A stretch of 64,000 bases of DNA from Primulina eburnea (GCF_022965805.1 NC_133104.1:23618069-23682068), one strand, 5' to 3'. Shown: positions 11,941-23,420, numbered from the stretch's first letter. Numbers and translations are program-made. The notes: generated by a model not told the origin, from the letters alone.

Positions 11941-12140
11941 CTGAGTCGTTGAGTCATAGGCTGATTCGCCTAGTCACCGGCTGATTCGTCGGCTATTGAC
12001 TGATTCGTCTACACATAAGCTGATTCGCTTAATTACAGGATGAGTTGTCTGATTATTGGCTGATTCGCCTAATTACTGGCTGATTCGTCAGGTTATTGAC
12101 TGAGTCGTCAATCCTGCGGCTGATTCGCCCAGACACTGGA
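11941..12140 (+). repeat. 20-bp tandem repeat in D 5' LTR
   Basis: About ten copies of CTGATTCGYCTAATTAYTGG-like units start every 19-20 bp from 11941 to 12120. The unit starts with CTGATTCG in most copies. It occupies the LTR region downstream of the promoter, as the 51-bp repeat does in LTR A. Confidence 0.88.
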
Positions 12141-12759
12141 GATAATAATTATATCGATGCCATTTAGGGATTGATTCATTCCTATCGACTGAGATTCGAT
12201 ATAATTATCTATATCCAGACATCGGGATCCCTAGGTTAGAGTTGAGTCGAGTCTGAGACGACGCGTTGTTGAGTCAAGTCTGAGTCTGAGTATGATTCTT
12301 TGCTTGATATTAATTATGTTTCAGATTTGAGACATGTTATGAATATTTGTTATATGCTTTTATATATGTTTTTATATGATTGCACGTTTACATTGTTTAT
12401 ACTGGGATATTTATATCTCACCGGAGTTATCCGGCTGTTGTCTTGTTTTGTATGTGTGCATGACAACAGGTGGGGCAGGTTCAGGGTCAAGAAAAGAAAG
12501 AGGCTGGACTAGATAGCGTGGAGATCCGGGCTTCGAAGCAATTTAGGATTCAGCACTGATATGTAGTTGAACCTAGGTTGAATCCTTGTAGATAATACAT
12601 GATGTGTATGTTTATGTTTAATATGTAATTTGAAGTTAATTACATTACGTTTCCGCTTTGTATATTAAAAGAAAAAAAAAATTAGACCCTGTTTTATAAT
12701 TGATTAATTAGTCCCAAACATGATTAAGAATTTGATTAGCGTCCGGGTCCCCACAACAG

Positions 12760-12771
12760 GTGGTATCAGAG
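12760..12771 (+). other. Primer binding site of D
   Basis: TGGTATCAGAGC begins 5 bp after the LTR end and matches the initiator methionine tRNA 3' end, the usual primer for plant chromoviruses. Confidence 0.93.
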
Positions 12772-13042
12772 CCGTAGGTACTAGAACTGTAGATTCTTGA
12801 GATTGAGATAGAAGAGGATAGTGAGCGGGGTAGATTGAGGTTTTCTTTCCTTGCTTGTGAATGCTAGCATGCTTACTGCTTTATATAATACATGTTACTT
12901 GATATATCTGATTTGATTTTGTAATATGTATTATTGGGCACGAATCTGAATTGATTCTCGATCAGCAGTAAGATGATCGGGAGGGAGATTGAATTGAAAC
13001 AGATGTGTTGGATTGGGTCACTAATCCTTTTGAGTTTCAGAT

Positions 13043-14120
13043 ATGCCTCCTAGACGAATTCCAGAACAGGGTAGTACATCAAATCCTTCAATGGATGTAA
13101 CACCGACTCCAATGGAAACGTTACTGAAACGATTTCAGTCATTTCATCAGAGAATGCTGTAGAATGCGAGAGTTGGCTTGGAGATATAGAAATGCTTTTT
13201 GACTCCTTGGAGTATACAGATGAGAAGAGAGTGAAATTAATTGGACACCAGTTGCACGATGTTGCCAAGGACTGGTGGATTACGAGAAAGAGAGCCTTCG
13301 AGCATAGAGGTACGACGATCACCTGGAATATGTTTAGAACTGAATTTTATCAACGTTTCTTTCCAGTATCGTACCGAAAGGACAAGGGGGCGGAGTTTGC
13401 CAATCTAAAGCAGGGACAGATGAACATAGAGGAGTATGTATCTAAGTTCTCCTCTTTACTGAAATTTGCTCCACATATGGAGGACAGCGAAGAAGCTACT
13501 GCTGACCAGTTCATCAATGGCCTGAACCCCGATATTTTTACATTGGTGAACCCAATAACTTTGCTGATGCCATGAATAGAGCAAAGGGCGCTGAGGCGGG
13601 CCTGATAAGGCAGAGAGGAGCTGCATTTGTGCCTCAAGAATGGAGACCACCGCAACCACTTTCCAGATTCGAGAGTGATAGTAGTGGTGGAAAGAAAGAA
13701 TTTCTGAAGGCTAGAGGAAAGCAGTTTAAGAAGTCTGGCGGCAGTTCCTCTAGTTCTAGTGGTCCCCAACAGAGTTATACTGGAGCTTACTGCGTAAATT
13801 GTGGAGGGAGACATTCCACCGAGCAATGCCAAGGAGTACTTGGTAGTTACCACTTCTGCAAACAACAGGGACATTTTGCCAGAGTATGTCCGCAGAGGGT
13901 TTCCCAAAGATCCCAGGAAGCCGAACCATCTGGATCAGCGGCACAGTGGAGTAGACGATCAGCTGCTGTTCCTTCATTTCAGCCAGCACCATCTCAGTCA
14001 CAGCAGAGGCCAGGAGGAAGCCAGACAGTTGGCCAGCCTCCTAGACAGCAGGCCAGAGTATTTTCTTTGACCGAGGAGCAGGCTCAGGAAGCACCAGATG
14101 ACAATGTTGCAGGTAACTGA
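13043..14120 (+). pseudogene. Broken gag of D
   Basis: ATG at 13043 opens a MPPRRIPEQ start matching H gag (40889). About 20 bp are missing near 13150 relative to H, shifting the frame; the Gag body then reads in 13192-13575. A second small loss near 13560 moves it to 13572-14120. The first knuckle-like Cys set (CX2C..H..C) is present; in the second, the leading Cys of CX2CX4HX4C is replaced (SYHFCKQQGHFARVC), so RNA binding would probably be impaired. Gag normally forms the particle and packages RNA; this copy cannot yield a full protein. Confidence 0.9.
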
Positions 14121-14304
14121 TTTGTTTGATTATCCTGCATATGTATTGAGGGATACCGGTGCTTCACATATTTTTATTTCTGAAAAATTTGCATTGATCC
14201 ATGCATTATCTTTTGAATCCCTAGTTACTGTAGTATGTGTTTCTGTTCCTTTGAGAAAAGATCTGGTATCAGTGAGTTCTGTTAGATCTGGTATACTACA
14301 GTAG
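14098..14304 (+). pseudogene. Protease fragment of D
   Basis: The reading frame has the aspartic protease motif DTGASHIFISE at about residue 19, matching H (near 42090). It lies in a different frame from the end of Gag and stops at 14304, before the rest of the domain. Frameshifted remnant, no function expected. Confidence 0.85.
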
Positions 14305-14830
14305 GATAAGAATGAGATCGAGTTAGAGTATATGATAGCTAGTATTGTACCGATGTTGTCGGAGTTTGGGACCGCATTACGGATATTGATATGCGGATCA
14401 AGTACAGAGCTACCCTAGATTAATTTTTGAAGAGGGTGAGAATTGAACCTGAGATGGCCAAGGGATGAATATTGTACGATAAGGATTCTAGATTGAGAAT
14501 TCCTTTGATAATTCGTACTAGCTATGATTCGATTAGTACAGAAAGGAGCAGAATGACTCCTTATGTCTTCAGTTGATTTACTGAAATTGAGTCTATCATT
14601 GGCTGATTTACCAATGATATGAAAGTTAGTAATGTTTTCCCCTGATAAGATTTCAGATCTGAGTTCAGTCAGAGAGATTGAGTTAACCGTGCTTAGTTGA
14701 CCAAGGTGAATATCAGTGTCAGATATTTGCGGTTTTATGAGTTTAGCAGATCGGTACTAATGAGTGATGTCTTGAATCCGACTGAATAGTGTTGCTATTC
14801 TGAATTCGGGTTTGAATCAGATAGAAGACA
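14305..14830 (+). other. Decayed protease-RT linker of D; RT and RNase H missing
   Basis: Fragments of the linker before RT can be followed (the equivalents of the RPEMAD and LADLP words seen in H and F) amid many stops. No RT motif (YVDD/FIDD, LPRIDD) or RNase H motif is present. The sequence then passes straight to integrase at about 14831, so roughly 1.5 kb of pol has been lost relative to H. Confidence 0.75.
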
Positions 14831-15420
14831 GTGTTGGTGGAAACAAATGAAAGCTGATATTGCTGAATTTGTAGCCAAATATCTAAATTGCCAACAGATG
14901 AAGGCTGAGAAAATGAAACCCGGAGGACTATTACAGAGTTTGGCTATTCCTGTAAGGAAAGGAGATCACAATTCCATGAATTTTGTAATGAGATTACTGA
15001 GATCCTCCCGAAGTTGTGATGCGATTTGGGTTGTGATTGATCGATTGACCAATTCGCATGCCTTATTCAATATAAGATGATGTACCGATATGACCAGATG
15101 ACTGAAATTTAGGTCAGATGAGTGATCAGACGGCATAGAGTGCCAAAGTCGATTGTAGTAGACCGTGATTTTTGGTTTATATCGTACGTTGGACAGAGTT
15201 TGCAGTAGGCTTTAGGTATAAAGTTACCTTTTAGTACCGCAATCATCCACAGACCGAGGGGTAGTCTGAGCAGACGATCCTGACATTGGCGGATATGTTG
15301 AAAGCAGTAGTGTTTGATTTCAGCATTAGATGGCAAGATGCAGTGCCATTTGGTGAGTTTTCGTACCATCATAGCTATCAGACGTGTATTGAAATAACTT
15401 CTTTCGAAGTATTGCACGAA
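14831..15420 (+). pseudogene. Integrase relic of D
   Basis: The zinc-finger end of integrase is readable at 14847-15080 (ADIAEFVAKYLNCQQMKAE, then AIWVVIDRLT). The catalytic-core equivalents of H (SDRDPRF, TDGQSE) can be traced after that only with several stops and frame changes. The copy is far more eroded than its LTRs, which implies the decay predates the last transposition. Confidence 0.8.
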
Positions 15421-15834
15421 AAGAGGTGTCGATTCCCTCTTTAGTGGAAGATATCTCTGAGGTTCCTGAGATTGAACCTGACATGATCAGAGATATGACT
15501 GAAAGAATGAAGTTGAGTCAGAAGAAAATGAAGGCAGCCCAATATAGACAAGCCGAATATGCCAACATCGGAAGATGACTGTTGGTAACTGAGACCAACG
15601 ATCGAATATATCGTTGATTAAGATAAATAGATTCGATAACAGCTGATGAAGTTGAGTTGTTACGAACTATTGATTGATATATACGGATGTTGTATAGCCA
15701 GTACGGTGAGATGGATTTCAGAATAGATTCATTAAGAGAAGAATTGGATTTAAGCTCTGTATACATTTCCTCTGATATATCTGAATTGATTGTTATGAGT
15801 TCGAGGACGAACTCAGACCTAAGAGGGGGAGAAA
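15421..15834 (+). other. 3' internal tail, hairpin and polypurine tract of D
   Basis: Non-coding tail ending in the inverted repeat GAGTTCG-AGGA-CGAACTC (15797-15814) and the purine tract 15821-15834 that abuts the 3' LTR. The tail matches element A 240-794. Confidence 0.85.
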
Positions 15835-16005
15835 TGTAAGGCCCGAGAATTTGATTACCGTAATCTGAAATGATTTGGGTATAATTACCGTAATCTTAGA
15901 TTAATCGGGAATGATTTCTTGATTTATTGAAGTGATTATAGACGGAACGGAGTGGACCGAGAAAGACGAAAACAGACGCAAAATATGTGCGAGGGACGAA
16001 CCATT

Positions 16006-16279
16006 CGCGCACATGCGCGACGAGATGCGCGAGCATGCGTGCATAGGGCAGAAGCTTTCGCGCACATGCGCGGCGTATAGGCGCGCACATGCGCGGTAGG
16101 TCCAGAACCTCTCGCGCATATGCGCCGAGATAGTGCGCGCATATGCGCGAGGGGCATGGTGCGTGACCAGTAGGTCTCGCGCATATGCGCGACTTGAGTT
16201 CGCGCATATGCGCGAGTAGTGCAGAAGCTGGACAATGCTTCCGGCGCATATGCGCGGGCATCGAGCGCGCATATGCGCC
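16006..16279 (+). repeat. Palindrome array in D 3' LTR
   Basis: Copy of the 5' LTR array at the same offset (171 bp into the LTR), with the same spacing series 23-31-23-42-23-42-23. Confidence 0.92.
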
Positions 16280-17119
16280 AGTCATGCAAAACGTAAGCTT
16301 GCCATTTGGCTTATTGCATGTCTGAGATGTATATATATATATATATACATATAAACGTTAATCAGCAGAAGAAAATGGAGGATTGAAGGGAAAGCTTACT
16401 TCTTAATTTTGAAACTTGATTTACGAGCGAACCGTCTATCTGAATTAAAATCCGTCTTCGGTACTGTGTTCCTATCAACGCAGGATACAACTGGACGTAA
16501 GTTTTGTTACGTTTTGACATGTCATGAAATTATGATGTTGTTAGAATTGAATACACGTCATATATGTTGTTCTTGACATGTTAGACAGCGTAGAATCGAA
16601 GTCAGATTAAGAAACGAACTGAATATGAAATTGTTATGATTTTTGGAGTCGTTTTGGAGCCGATTTGATATCAGAATTGAGTTGTTATTGATTATGAGAT
16701 ATTAGAATTGATATCTGACTGATATGATAGGGCTGGATATATTGAGATTATGATGTTATGTTGTTGAAACAGAATTTGATTGAATTCTGTTTGTATCCAG
16801 TATTAATTGAGTGGTGTATTGATACCATACCCTCGATATTGTTATTGTCAGACTGAGTATTGAGAGGCTTGGGGTTCGAGACTTCGACAGAGCCAGGGTA
16901 TCAGAAAGAAAGGTATAAATTAATGTTGTGTTGGGATTGCACAACTCGAGAAAGGTTTGACTCGAGTTTCCCTAAATCACATACTTAGTTTATTACATTG
17001 ATTCTTGTAATTGATGAGATTGATGTTTGTTGTCTATTGATTATAGCCACTGCATGTAAGGACTGCTGATTCGCTAGTCATTGATTGATTTGCTTAGATA
17101 CTGACTGTATGTATTGATT

Positions 17120-17319
17120 CTGAGTCGTTGAGTCATAGGCTGATTCGCCTAGTCACCGGCTGATTCGTCGGGTTATTGACTGATTCGTCTACACATAAGC
17201 TGATTCGCTTAATTACAGGCTGAGTTGTCTGATTATTGGCTGATTCGCCTAATTACTGGCTGATTCGTCAGGTTATTGACTGAGTCGTCAATCCTGCGGC
17301 TGATTCGCCCAGACACTGG
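17120..17319 (+). repeat. 20-bp tandem repeat in D 3' LTR
   Basis: Same CTGATTCG-led 20-bp units, ten copies, as in the 5' LTR at 11941-12140. Confidence 0.88.
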
Positions 17320-17941
17320 AGATAATAATTATATCGATGCCGTTTAGGGATTGATTCATTCCTATCGACTGAGATTCGATATAATTATCTATATCCAGAC
17401 ATCGGGATCCCTAGGTTAGAGTTGAGTCGAGTCTGAGACGACGCGTTGTTGAGTCAAGTCTGAGTCTGAGTATGATTCTTTGCTTGATATTAATTATGTT
17501 TCAGATTTGAGACATGTTATGAATATTTGTTATATGCTTTTATATATGTTTTTATATGATTGCACGTTTACATTGTTTATACTGGGATATTTATATCTCA
17601 CCGGAGTTATCAGGCTGTTGTCTTGTTTTGTATGTGTGCATGACAACAGGTGGGGCAGGTTCAGGGTCAAGAAAAGAAAGAGGCTGGACTAGATAGCGTG
17701 GAGATCCGGGCTTCGAAGCAACTTAGGATTCAGCACTGATATGTAGTTGAACCTAGGTTGAATCCTTGTAGATAATACATGATGTGTATGTTTATGTTTA
17801 ATATGTAATTTGAAGTTAATTACATTACGTTTCCGCTTTGTATATTAAAAGAAAAAAAAAAATTAGACCCTGTTTTATAATTGATTAATTAGTCCCAAAC
17901 ATGATTAAGAATTTGATTAGCGTCCGGGTCCCCACAAGCTA

Positions 17942-18384
17942 GCTTTCCTTTCCCTTGTTTCCTTCTCCTCTCTCGTTCTCTGTTGCTGAAAATGGTGAGT
18001 GAAGGAATCGACAACACATCTTATTGCATGGCTAAGGTCAAGTGTCTTATTTTTCAAGTTACACGCCCGACCGCGGGTGCGGTAACTCCAGGAGCGCGGG
18101 TGCGCTAATGCTTCGGAACCAATTCCATTTTCTGAAATTCACGACCGCGGGTGCGGTCTTGTTCTTACCGCGGGTGCGGTGTGGCTTCGGCCTTTCTTGC
18201 ACAATTCATAATTTATGACCGCGGGTGCGGTCATGTTTGCACCGCCGGTGCGCTCTTGCAAACCCTATTTTCTCACGTCTTTTCTTCCCTCATTGCATGT
18301 CATACATTTTCATATCTACCGAGTCTGACGTTAATGAAGGTTAATAATCTCGATTTATCAATTCAATAATTCTTGGGCATTACA
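17942..18384 (-). mobile_element. LTR C, proximal part
   Basis: Continuation of LTR C on the far side of element D. On the minus strand it begins TGTAATGCCCAAGAATTATTG, matching the start of the F LTR at 59335. Beyond 18384 there is no polypurine tract, so this is a 5' LTR or a solo LTR; its other end was lost to the B insertion. It carries the palindrome array at 18070-18254. Confidence 0.88.
18070..18254 (-). repeat. Palindrome array (ACCGCGGGTGCGGT type) in LTR C
   Basis: Six copies start at 18070, 18093, 18144, 18167, 18218 and 18241, spaced 23, 51, 23, 51 and 23. This is a perfect 74-bp unit with two palindromes each. Confidence 0.93.
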
Positions 18385-18821
18385 GATTCCATGCATTATT
18401 ATTTCATCAGATCACATAGATATCCACACCCGCAGGTGAGCGGTGAATCCCCGACTACAATGTACTGGCTCCTATATGTGTCGCAACTGTACCCACCTCG
18501 CCACCTGATGACTCTCCTGGAGCCGGTAAACGAGTCAAAGCATAGCCCTAGCATATAGAGCCTCAGTGTTGTCCCGGGTCGTAAGGACTAATGGTGTACA
18601 ATCATAACCACGGAATTATCGTCTCGATGAATGATAACCACTTGGAAAATCCGAAAGAGGGTTGTTCGGTATAATCATCATATGACTACCCATCTGCATG
18701 TTTGGACATCTCTATGCACTTACCAAGAAACACAGTACACAACATCACAGATGCTAGTCTCGAGCTCAAGCGACCTTTATCCATGTTTAGGCGGCTGAAT
18801 CGACTAGAAACGAATTTAGAT
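18385..18821 (-). mobile_element. Old unclassified repeat L, left part
   Basis: A mixed-composition stretch that joins the far side of E (26465-26680): removing E and one TAGAT copy restores continuous sequence. On the minus strand L begins TGTTAG at 26680, as many plant LTRs do, and I judge it an LTR-type repeat, probably copia-related, cut here by LTR C. I recall similar sequence as a common asterid repeat, but cannot name the family. The 61-codon ORF at 18373-18558 overlaps LTR C and is not credible. Confidence 0.5.
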
Positions 18822-20154
18822 TGATAAGTGCATTTTATGCACTTAAATTATTTCATATACTTCATACAGATTGTTAGTCTCTTTGGAAGAAATTACGCAT
18901 TTTGTGTTGTTTTGGTGTGATTGCAGGAGTTTAGGTACGGTTACGACATGGGCATGAAAACGAACTAAAAAGGCGTTTAGTAGAAGAAATGTGAGCCAAG
19001 GACAGTGTGCCCCCCGCACATGTGCGAAAATTACAGAGAGGTCGGCGCATATGCGCCACTCAAGGCGCGCATATGCGCGAGGGACGAGAGTTGAGACCAG
19101 AGGCCACTGCGCATATGCGTCGGACTTGTGCGCGCATATGCGCGTAGGAAGAATTCCCAAGATAGACATAGGCGCGCATATGCGCCGTCTTAGGGCGCGC
19201 GAACCTTCAGAATAAAATAGGTCTCGGCGTGATTTTTTAGGTGTTCCGCATTCTTTACACACATCCGTCACACCACTCGAGAGAAAGGAGAAAAAGTGAG
19301 AGCGCACGGAGCACGGGACGTGAAGAACGGAGATAGAAGACGTTGAAACCGGACACGGAGAAGCACTTTCATCTCTCGCCAACACGTTATTAATTCGGTT
19401 TCTTACTTTTACGTTTTTAATGATTACAAACAGGTTTTGTAGTGACTTAAATTCGAGCATGACCTAATTATATTTTTTAGAGATTGATGTAGTCGTGGTT
19501 GAACCTATGTTAATGACGATTTGAATTTTCATTGAGTTATTTCATCGTGTCTATTTGTGATTTCTTGTTTTTAATGCTTTTGAATTACTGGACATAATTC
19601 GATTGATTACATAATTGAAATCTTACACTCGACAGAGGGGATTGAAATTAGGACAGAAGAAATCACATCGTTAGATATTTATAACGTGCAAAAGATGTAT
19701 AACTCTGATGAATCCATAAAAGAACCTTGTTTACATTTATTACGTGTTACGTGATTTTGAATAGACATATTAAAATCAGTAATAGGTAGTACATTTCTAT
19801 TTATCACTCGACAGAGGGAATAGAAAATATTGTGAGTTTGGTTAATACACATGGTGCAAATTTAATTAAATGTTAGTCAATGTTAATTTAGCATAGGGGA
19901 GACTCGATGAAATCATATCTCTAGATTTATTTCCTCAGTGACTTTTCTGCTTCGTGCTAGAATTACAGGAATTGTTATTTTATTTGGATTGATTTTAAAC
20001 CAACTATTTGATTTGTTTAAATAAAGTTGAGCTATGTCAATTATGTTAATTAATATACAGTTTTAAATATTTACTCTTTGTGGGATCGATATCTGTACTC
20101 TAACCAGTACTAAAACTTGGCACCGTATACTTGTGGTAGTGAAAACACGTTACA
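18822..20154 (+). mobile_element. 5' LTR of E, 1333 bp
   Basis: Begins TGATAAGTGCATTTTATGC and ends ACACGTTACA. The palindrome array (19013-19208) sits about 190 bp in, followed by an AATAAAATAGG TATA-like word. ORFs at 18843-19460 are read through the array and are not called. Confidence 0.93.
19013..19208 (+). repeat. Palindrome array (CGCGCATATGCGCG type) in E 5' LTR
   Basis: Copies start at 19013, 19044, 19066, 19108, 19131 and 19173, with a degenerate one near 19195; spacings 31, 22, 42, 23, 42 and 22. One unit present in the 3' LTR is missing here. The motif is the one of chromovirus LTRs A and D. Confidence 0.9.
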
Positions 20155-20159
20155 AGTTT

Positions 20160-20173
20160 TGGCGCCGTTGCCG
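20160..20173 (+). other. Primer binding site of E (tRNA-Asp type)
   Basis: TGGCGCCGTTGCCG starts 5 bp after the LTR; it pairs with the 3' end of plant aspartate tRNA and is typical of Athila elements. The following base run differs by one base (GTGG for GGGG). Confidence 0.88.
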
Positions 20174-20294
20174 TGGAGTAAACTATTTAATTGCTTATTG
20201 ATATCATTACTAATTAGTCTTTACTTTAATTTAGACTTTATTTTATTTTATTTTATTTACTTTGTTAATCTATAATCTTTTTGTTTTGCAGTGC

Positions 20295-21008
20295 ATGCGA
20301 AGTTTTCAAAATCCCGACTTGCTAATTTTTTATCCGGAAATCGAAAGAACTGCCAGGAGATTAAGGAAAGCAAGGAGAGACGAAATCAAAGCGATGGCTG
20401 AAAACAGAGATAATCAGAATGAGCTCCCTAGAGAGGTGCCAATCCGGGAACATTTCCGCCCAGTCATCAACGCTCACTACTCTGGAATAGCTCGTGGAAC
20501 TATTGCTGCTAATAATTTCGAGCTGAAGCCCGCACTCATCAACATGGTTCAACAGAACCAATTTGGAGGAGCAGCCACCGCAGACCCCCATCTTCACCTC
20601 AGAACCTTTCTGGAGATCACGGATACGGTAAAAATTAACGGTGTTTCTGACGAAATTATTCGATTGCGCCTGTTTCTGTTTTCTCTCAGGGATCATGCTA
20701 GGAGCTGGCTCCAATCTCTACCGCTGGGAAGTGTTACTACTTGGGCAGATTTGGTTTTGAAGTTTTTGTCAAAGTACTTCCCTCCTGCTAAATCTGCTCA
20801 GCTGAAAATAGATATCACTAACTTCAGGCAGAGAGAATTTGAAGTGTTATATGAGGCTTGGGAGCGATACATGGAATTACTCAGGAAGTTCCCGAATCAT
20901 GGCTATGCAGATTGGGTGCGGATTGTGTTATTTTACAATGGTTTAGATGGGCCAACTAGAGGGAATGTGGATGCAGCCCAACAGAATTACACAACTACTG
21001 AGAAATAG
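20295..21008 (+). pseudogene. N-terminal Gag of E, fused by deletion to RNase H
   Basis: The ORF reads MRSFQNPDLL from ATG 20295 (a second Met is at 20394, MAENRDN). It contains the retrotransposon Gag domain (HLRTFLEI, LRLFLFSLRDHARSWLQSLP, FLSKYFPP). After the family word GPTRGNVDAA the text jumps to NYTTTEK, which belongs just before RNase H, so the end of Gag, protease and RT were deleted. A TAG at 21006-21008 replaces the next Glu codon. No zinc knuckle remains. A Gag fragment could still be translated; activity is doubtful. Confidence 0.88.
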
Positions 21009-21326
21009 ATGCTAGCAGTGGTGTTTGCATTCAACAAATTCAGAACATATCTCATTGGCACAAAGGTAACTGTTTTCACTGACCATGCAGCTCTTCATTA
21101 CTTGTTTGCCAAAAAGGATGCAAAGCCCAGGTTAATACGATGGATCCTCCTACTTCAAGAATTTGACTTTGAAGTCAAAGACAAAAAAGGTTGTGAGAAC
21201 CAGGTGGCAGATCACTTGTCACGCCTAGAGTTTGAAGAAAGAACTGAAGGTGGAGTGATTAATGAGTCGTTCCCAGACGAACAATTCTTCAAGGTAAATG
21301 TTACACATCTTGGTTCGCAGATATAG
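21009..21326 (+). pseudogene. RNase H tail of E
   Basis: In frame after the TAG, the text [34 protein letters not shown] and [10 protein letters not shown] is the C-terminal half of Ty3-type RNase H. The first catalytic Asp is gone with the deletion. The frame breaks near 21312 and integrase goes on in another frame. Confidence 0.88.
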
Positions 21327-22565
21327 CTAATTTTCTTGCTGCAGGAGAATTACCACTATATTTAACTTACCCTCAAAAGAAGAAATTTCTTCATGATGCC
21401 AAGTTTTATCTGTGGGACGATCCTTTCTTGTTCAAGAGATGTGCTGATCAGATAATCAGACGATGTGTAGCAGAGGAAGAAGCGGGTACGATTCTAGAGC
21501 AGTGTCATTTCTCACCCTACGGTGGACACTTTGGAGCATCTAGAACAGCAGCTAAGGTATTACAGTCAGGCTTTTTTTGGCCTAATTTATTTAAAGACAG
21601 TTATACTTTAGTCAAGTCATGTGATAAATGGCAAAGAGTTGGCAATATTTCTAGACGATATGAATTACCACTAACAAATATTTTGGAGGTGGAACTTTTT
21701 GATGTCTGGGGTATTGATTTTATGGGTCCATTCCCATCCTCTTTTGGTCAATCTTTTTTTTTTACTTGCTGTTGATTATGTGTCAAAATGGGTGGAATCA
21801 ATCGCCACCAGTACTAATGATGCTCGAGTTGTTGTTAAGTTTGTCCACAGGAACATCTTCACAAGATTCGGAACGCCTAGAGCCATTATCAATGATGAAG
21901 GTACACATTTCTGCAACAAAATTTTTAACTCACTATTGGCCAAATATGATGTGAAGCATAGGGTGACACTGGCATACCACCCGCAAGCCAATGGACAAGC
22001 AGAGATATCCAACCGGGAGATCAAACAAATATTAGAAAAGACAGTGAAGACAAACCGGAAGGATTGGGCATACAGGACTGCATATAAGACACCTATCGGG
22101 ATGTCTCCTTATAGGTTGGTCTTTCGAAAATCTTGTCATCTCCCTGTGGAACTGGAGCACAGAGCATATTGGGCTGTGAAAAAGCTAAATTTTGATATGG
22201 GAGCATCGAGAGAGCAACGACTGTTGCAGTTGAATGAGATGGAAGAGTTTAGGAATGATGCATACGAGAATGCCAAGATATACAAGGAAAAGACAAAGAG
22301 ATGGCACGACAAGAAGATTCTTAAACGAGATTTCGAACCAGGGCAACAGGTGTTATTATTCAATTCTCGACTGAGGTTGTTTCCTGGTGAGTTAAAATCT
22401 CGATGGTCTGGACCTTTCACAGTCGAAACAGTATATCCACATGGTGCAATTGAGCTAAAATGCAAAAATGGTGAGACATTCAAAGTCAATGGTCAGAGGG
22501 TCAAGCACTATTTTGGGAGTGAAGTGAGACACATGGACAACCTCTTCCTGGGAGAACCAAAATAG
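21312..22565 (+). pseudogene. Integrase of E, one frameshift
   Basis: The N-terminal part reads to 21775: zinc finger with HFSPYGGH and CDKWQRVG, where the fourth ligand Cys is now Trp, and the first Asp in [12 protein letters not shown]-run at about 21751-21762 shifts the frame; the rest is open at 21699-22565, with Asp in INDEGTHF and Glu in [11 protein letters not shown]. The C-terminal part ([18 protein letters not shown]) is Athila-like. Catalytic residues survive, but the zinc site is damaged and the frame broken. Confidence 0.9.
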
Positions 22566-22689
22566 ACAGGAGAAAGTCAGGCTGATGACGTTAAACCAAA
22601 CGCTGTGTGGGAGGCAACCCATATTTATTTATTTTTTGCATTCCATTTGTTTTATTTTATTGTATTTCATTTCATTAGTTTATTAATTT

Positions 22690-23420
22690 TAATTGAGCGG
22701 GCCTACATCTTTAAAGAAATCCGACATGGGCCCTAACGCCAGCGCTTGGACATCATTTGTATTAGCCCGAATTCTCCCGTCTTCTCACTACTACGATGTC
22801 ACTAAAGACAAAGCCGCATTGGTTTATGCCATCCTAAAGGCCAAATCAGTTGACGTGGGGAAACTCATTTATGGCTCGATTATGAGAGCTGGCGCGGGTT
22901 AGCCACGGTTGCTCTTCCTTGTCCTCACATAGTTACCGAGCTAGGCCGCCAGGACGGTGTCACATGGGCCCCTGATGAACCGGTACTCAAGCCGAAGGCT
23001 CCTATTGTCGCTTTCTTTGGAGCGACATCTTATGTTCCCCACGAGTATCCAGCTGAAGAGGAGCTCCCGCATCCACAGCTTCCAGGACCACCACCGACAG
23101 CAGCCAGAGAACGCAGGGGAGACAGATTGAGGCGATTAGAGAATGATGCAAGATCAGAGGCACTTACTAGTTGAGCAGCGCCAGGTGCTAGATGCACTTC
23201 AGTACCACACGGACCATTTTATGGGATTCATGATGGATTTCACCTCTATGCTTGCTCAGCGGTTCCCGCCTATAGGTCCAGAGGATCCCATGTTTCCCCA
23301 GCCGCCTTCATGGCCACCGCAGTATCCAGGACCACCACCGCAGTAACCCGGACCTCCTCCACAGACCCCACCCCAGCACATGGATGAGGATGATGGTGAT
23401 GATGACGGTGAGCACTGACG
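22690..23420 (+). pseudogene. Broken downstream ORF of E (plant transposon-protein-like)
   Basis: An open piece at 22693-22902 holds WTSFVLARILPSSHYYDV and KAALVYAILKAKSVDVGK, which resemble the 'putative plant transposon protein' domain found after pol in Athila-type elements (recalled, not searched). Stops and frame changes follow; a second piece at 23143-23346 (LVEQRQVLDALQYHTDHF, then Pro-rich) looks like the C-terminal part, ending in an Asp-rich stretch. The position after integrase is where envelope-like ORFs occur in Athila, but I see no membrane or fusion features. Confidence 0.65.

Larger units (their letters stand above)
10658..12754 (+). mobile_element. 5' LTR of D, 2097 bp
   Basis: It starts TGTAAGGCCCGAG and ends GTCCCCACA directly before the primer site. 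It contains a palindrome array (10829-11101), a TA-repeat TATA region at 11152-11170 about 50 bp downstream of the array, and a 20-bp tandem repeat (11941-12140). Overlapping Ala/Arg/Cys-rich ORFs at 10719-11171 on both strands are read through the palindromes and are not genes. Confidence 0.93.
10658..17936 (+). mobile_element. Element D: complete, RT-less Ty3/gypsy element, TSD AGCTA
   Basis: Two nearly identical LTRs (10658-12754 and 15835-17936) flank a 3.1-kb interior. The direct duplication AGCTA at 10653-10657 and 17937-17941 marks an undisturbed insertion into LTR C. The interior holds a Met-type primer site, broken gag, a protease fragment, integrase relics and a polypurine tract; RT and RNase H are absent. 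It resembles a shortened and heavily mutated form of the H interior. The LTRs differ by only scattered bases, so the insertion is recent, and the copy must have been mobilised by proteins from another element. Confidence 0.95.
15835..17936 (+). mobile_element. 3' LTR of D, 2102 bp
   Basis: Nearly identical to the 5' LTR along its length; visible differences are single bases, a TA-repeat length change and a short change near 16453 ('gtcttc' against 'gaattc'). It ends CCCCACA before the AGCTA duplication. Confidence 0.94.

Noticed and set aside
12300..12512. 70-codon ORF present in both D LTRs (also 17480-17692)
   Set aside because: It lies across the LTR U5 end with no family match; presence in two places only reflects LTR duplication.
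22690..23420. Envelope gene making E a retrovirus-like element
   Set aside because: Position fits, but no signal peptide, membrane segment or fusion-like stretch is seen; the text resembles a plant transposon-protein domain and is broken.
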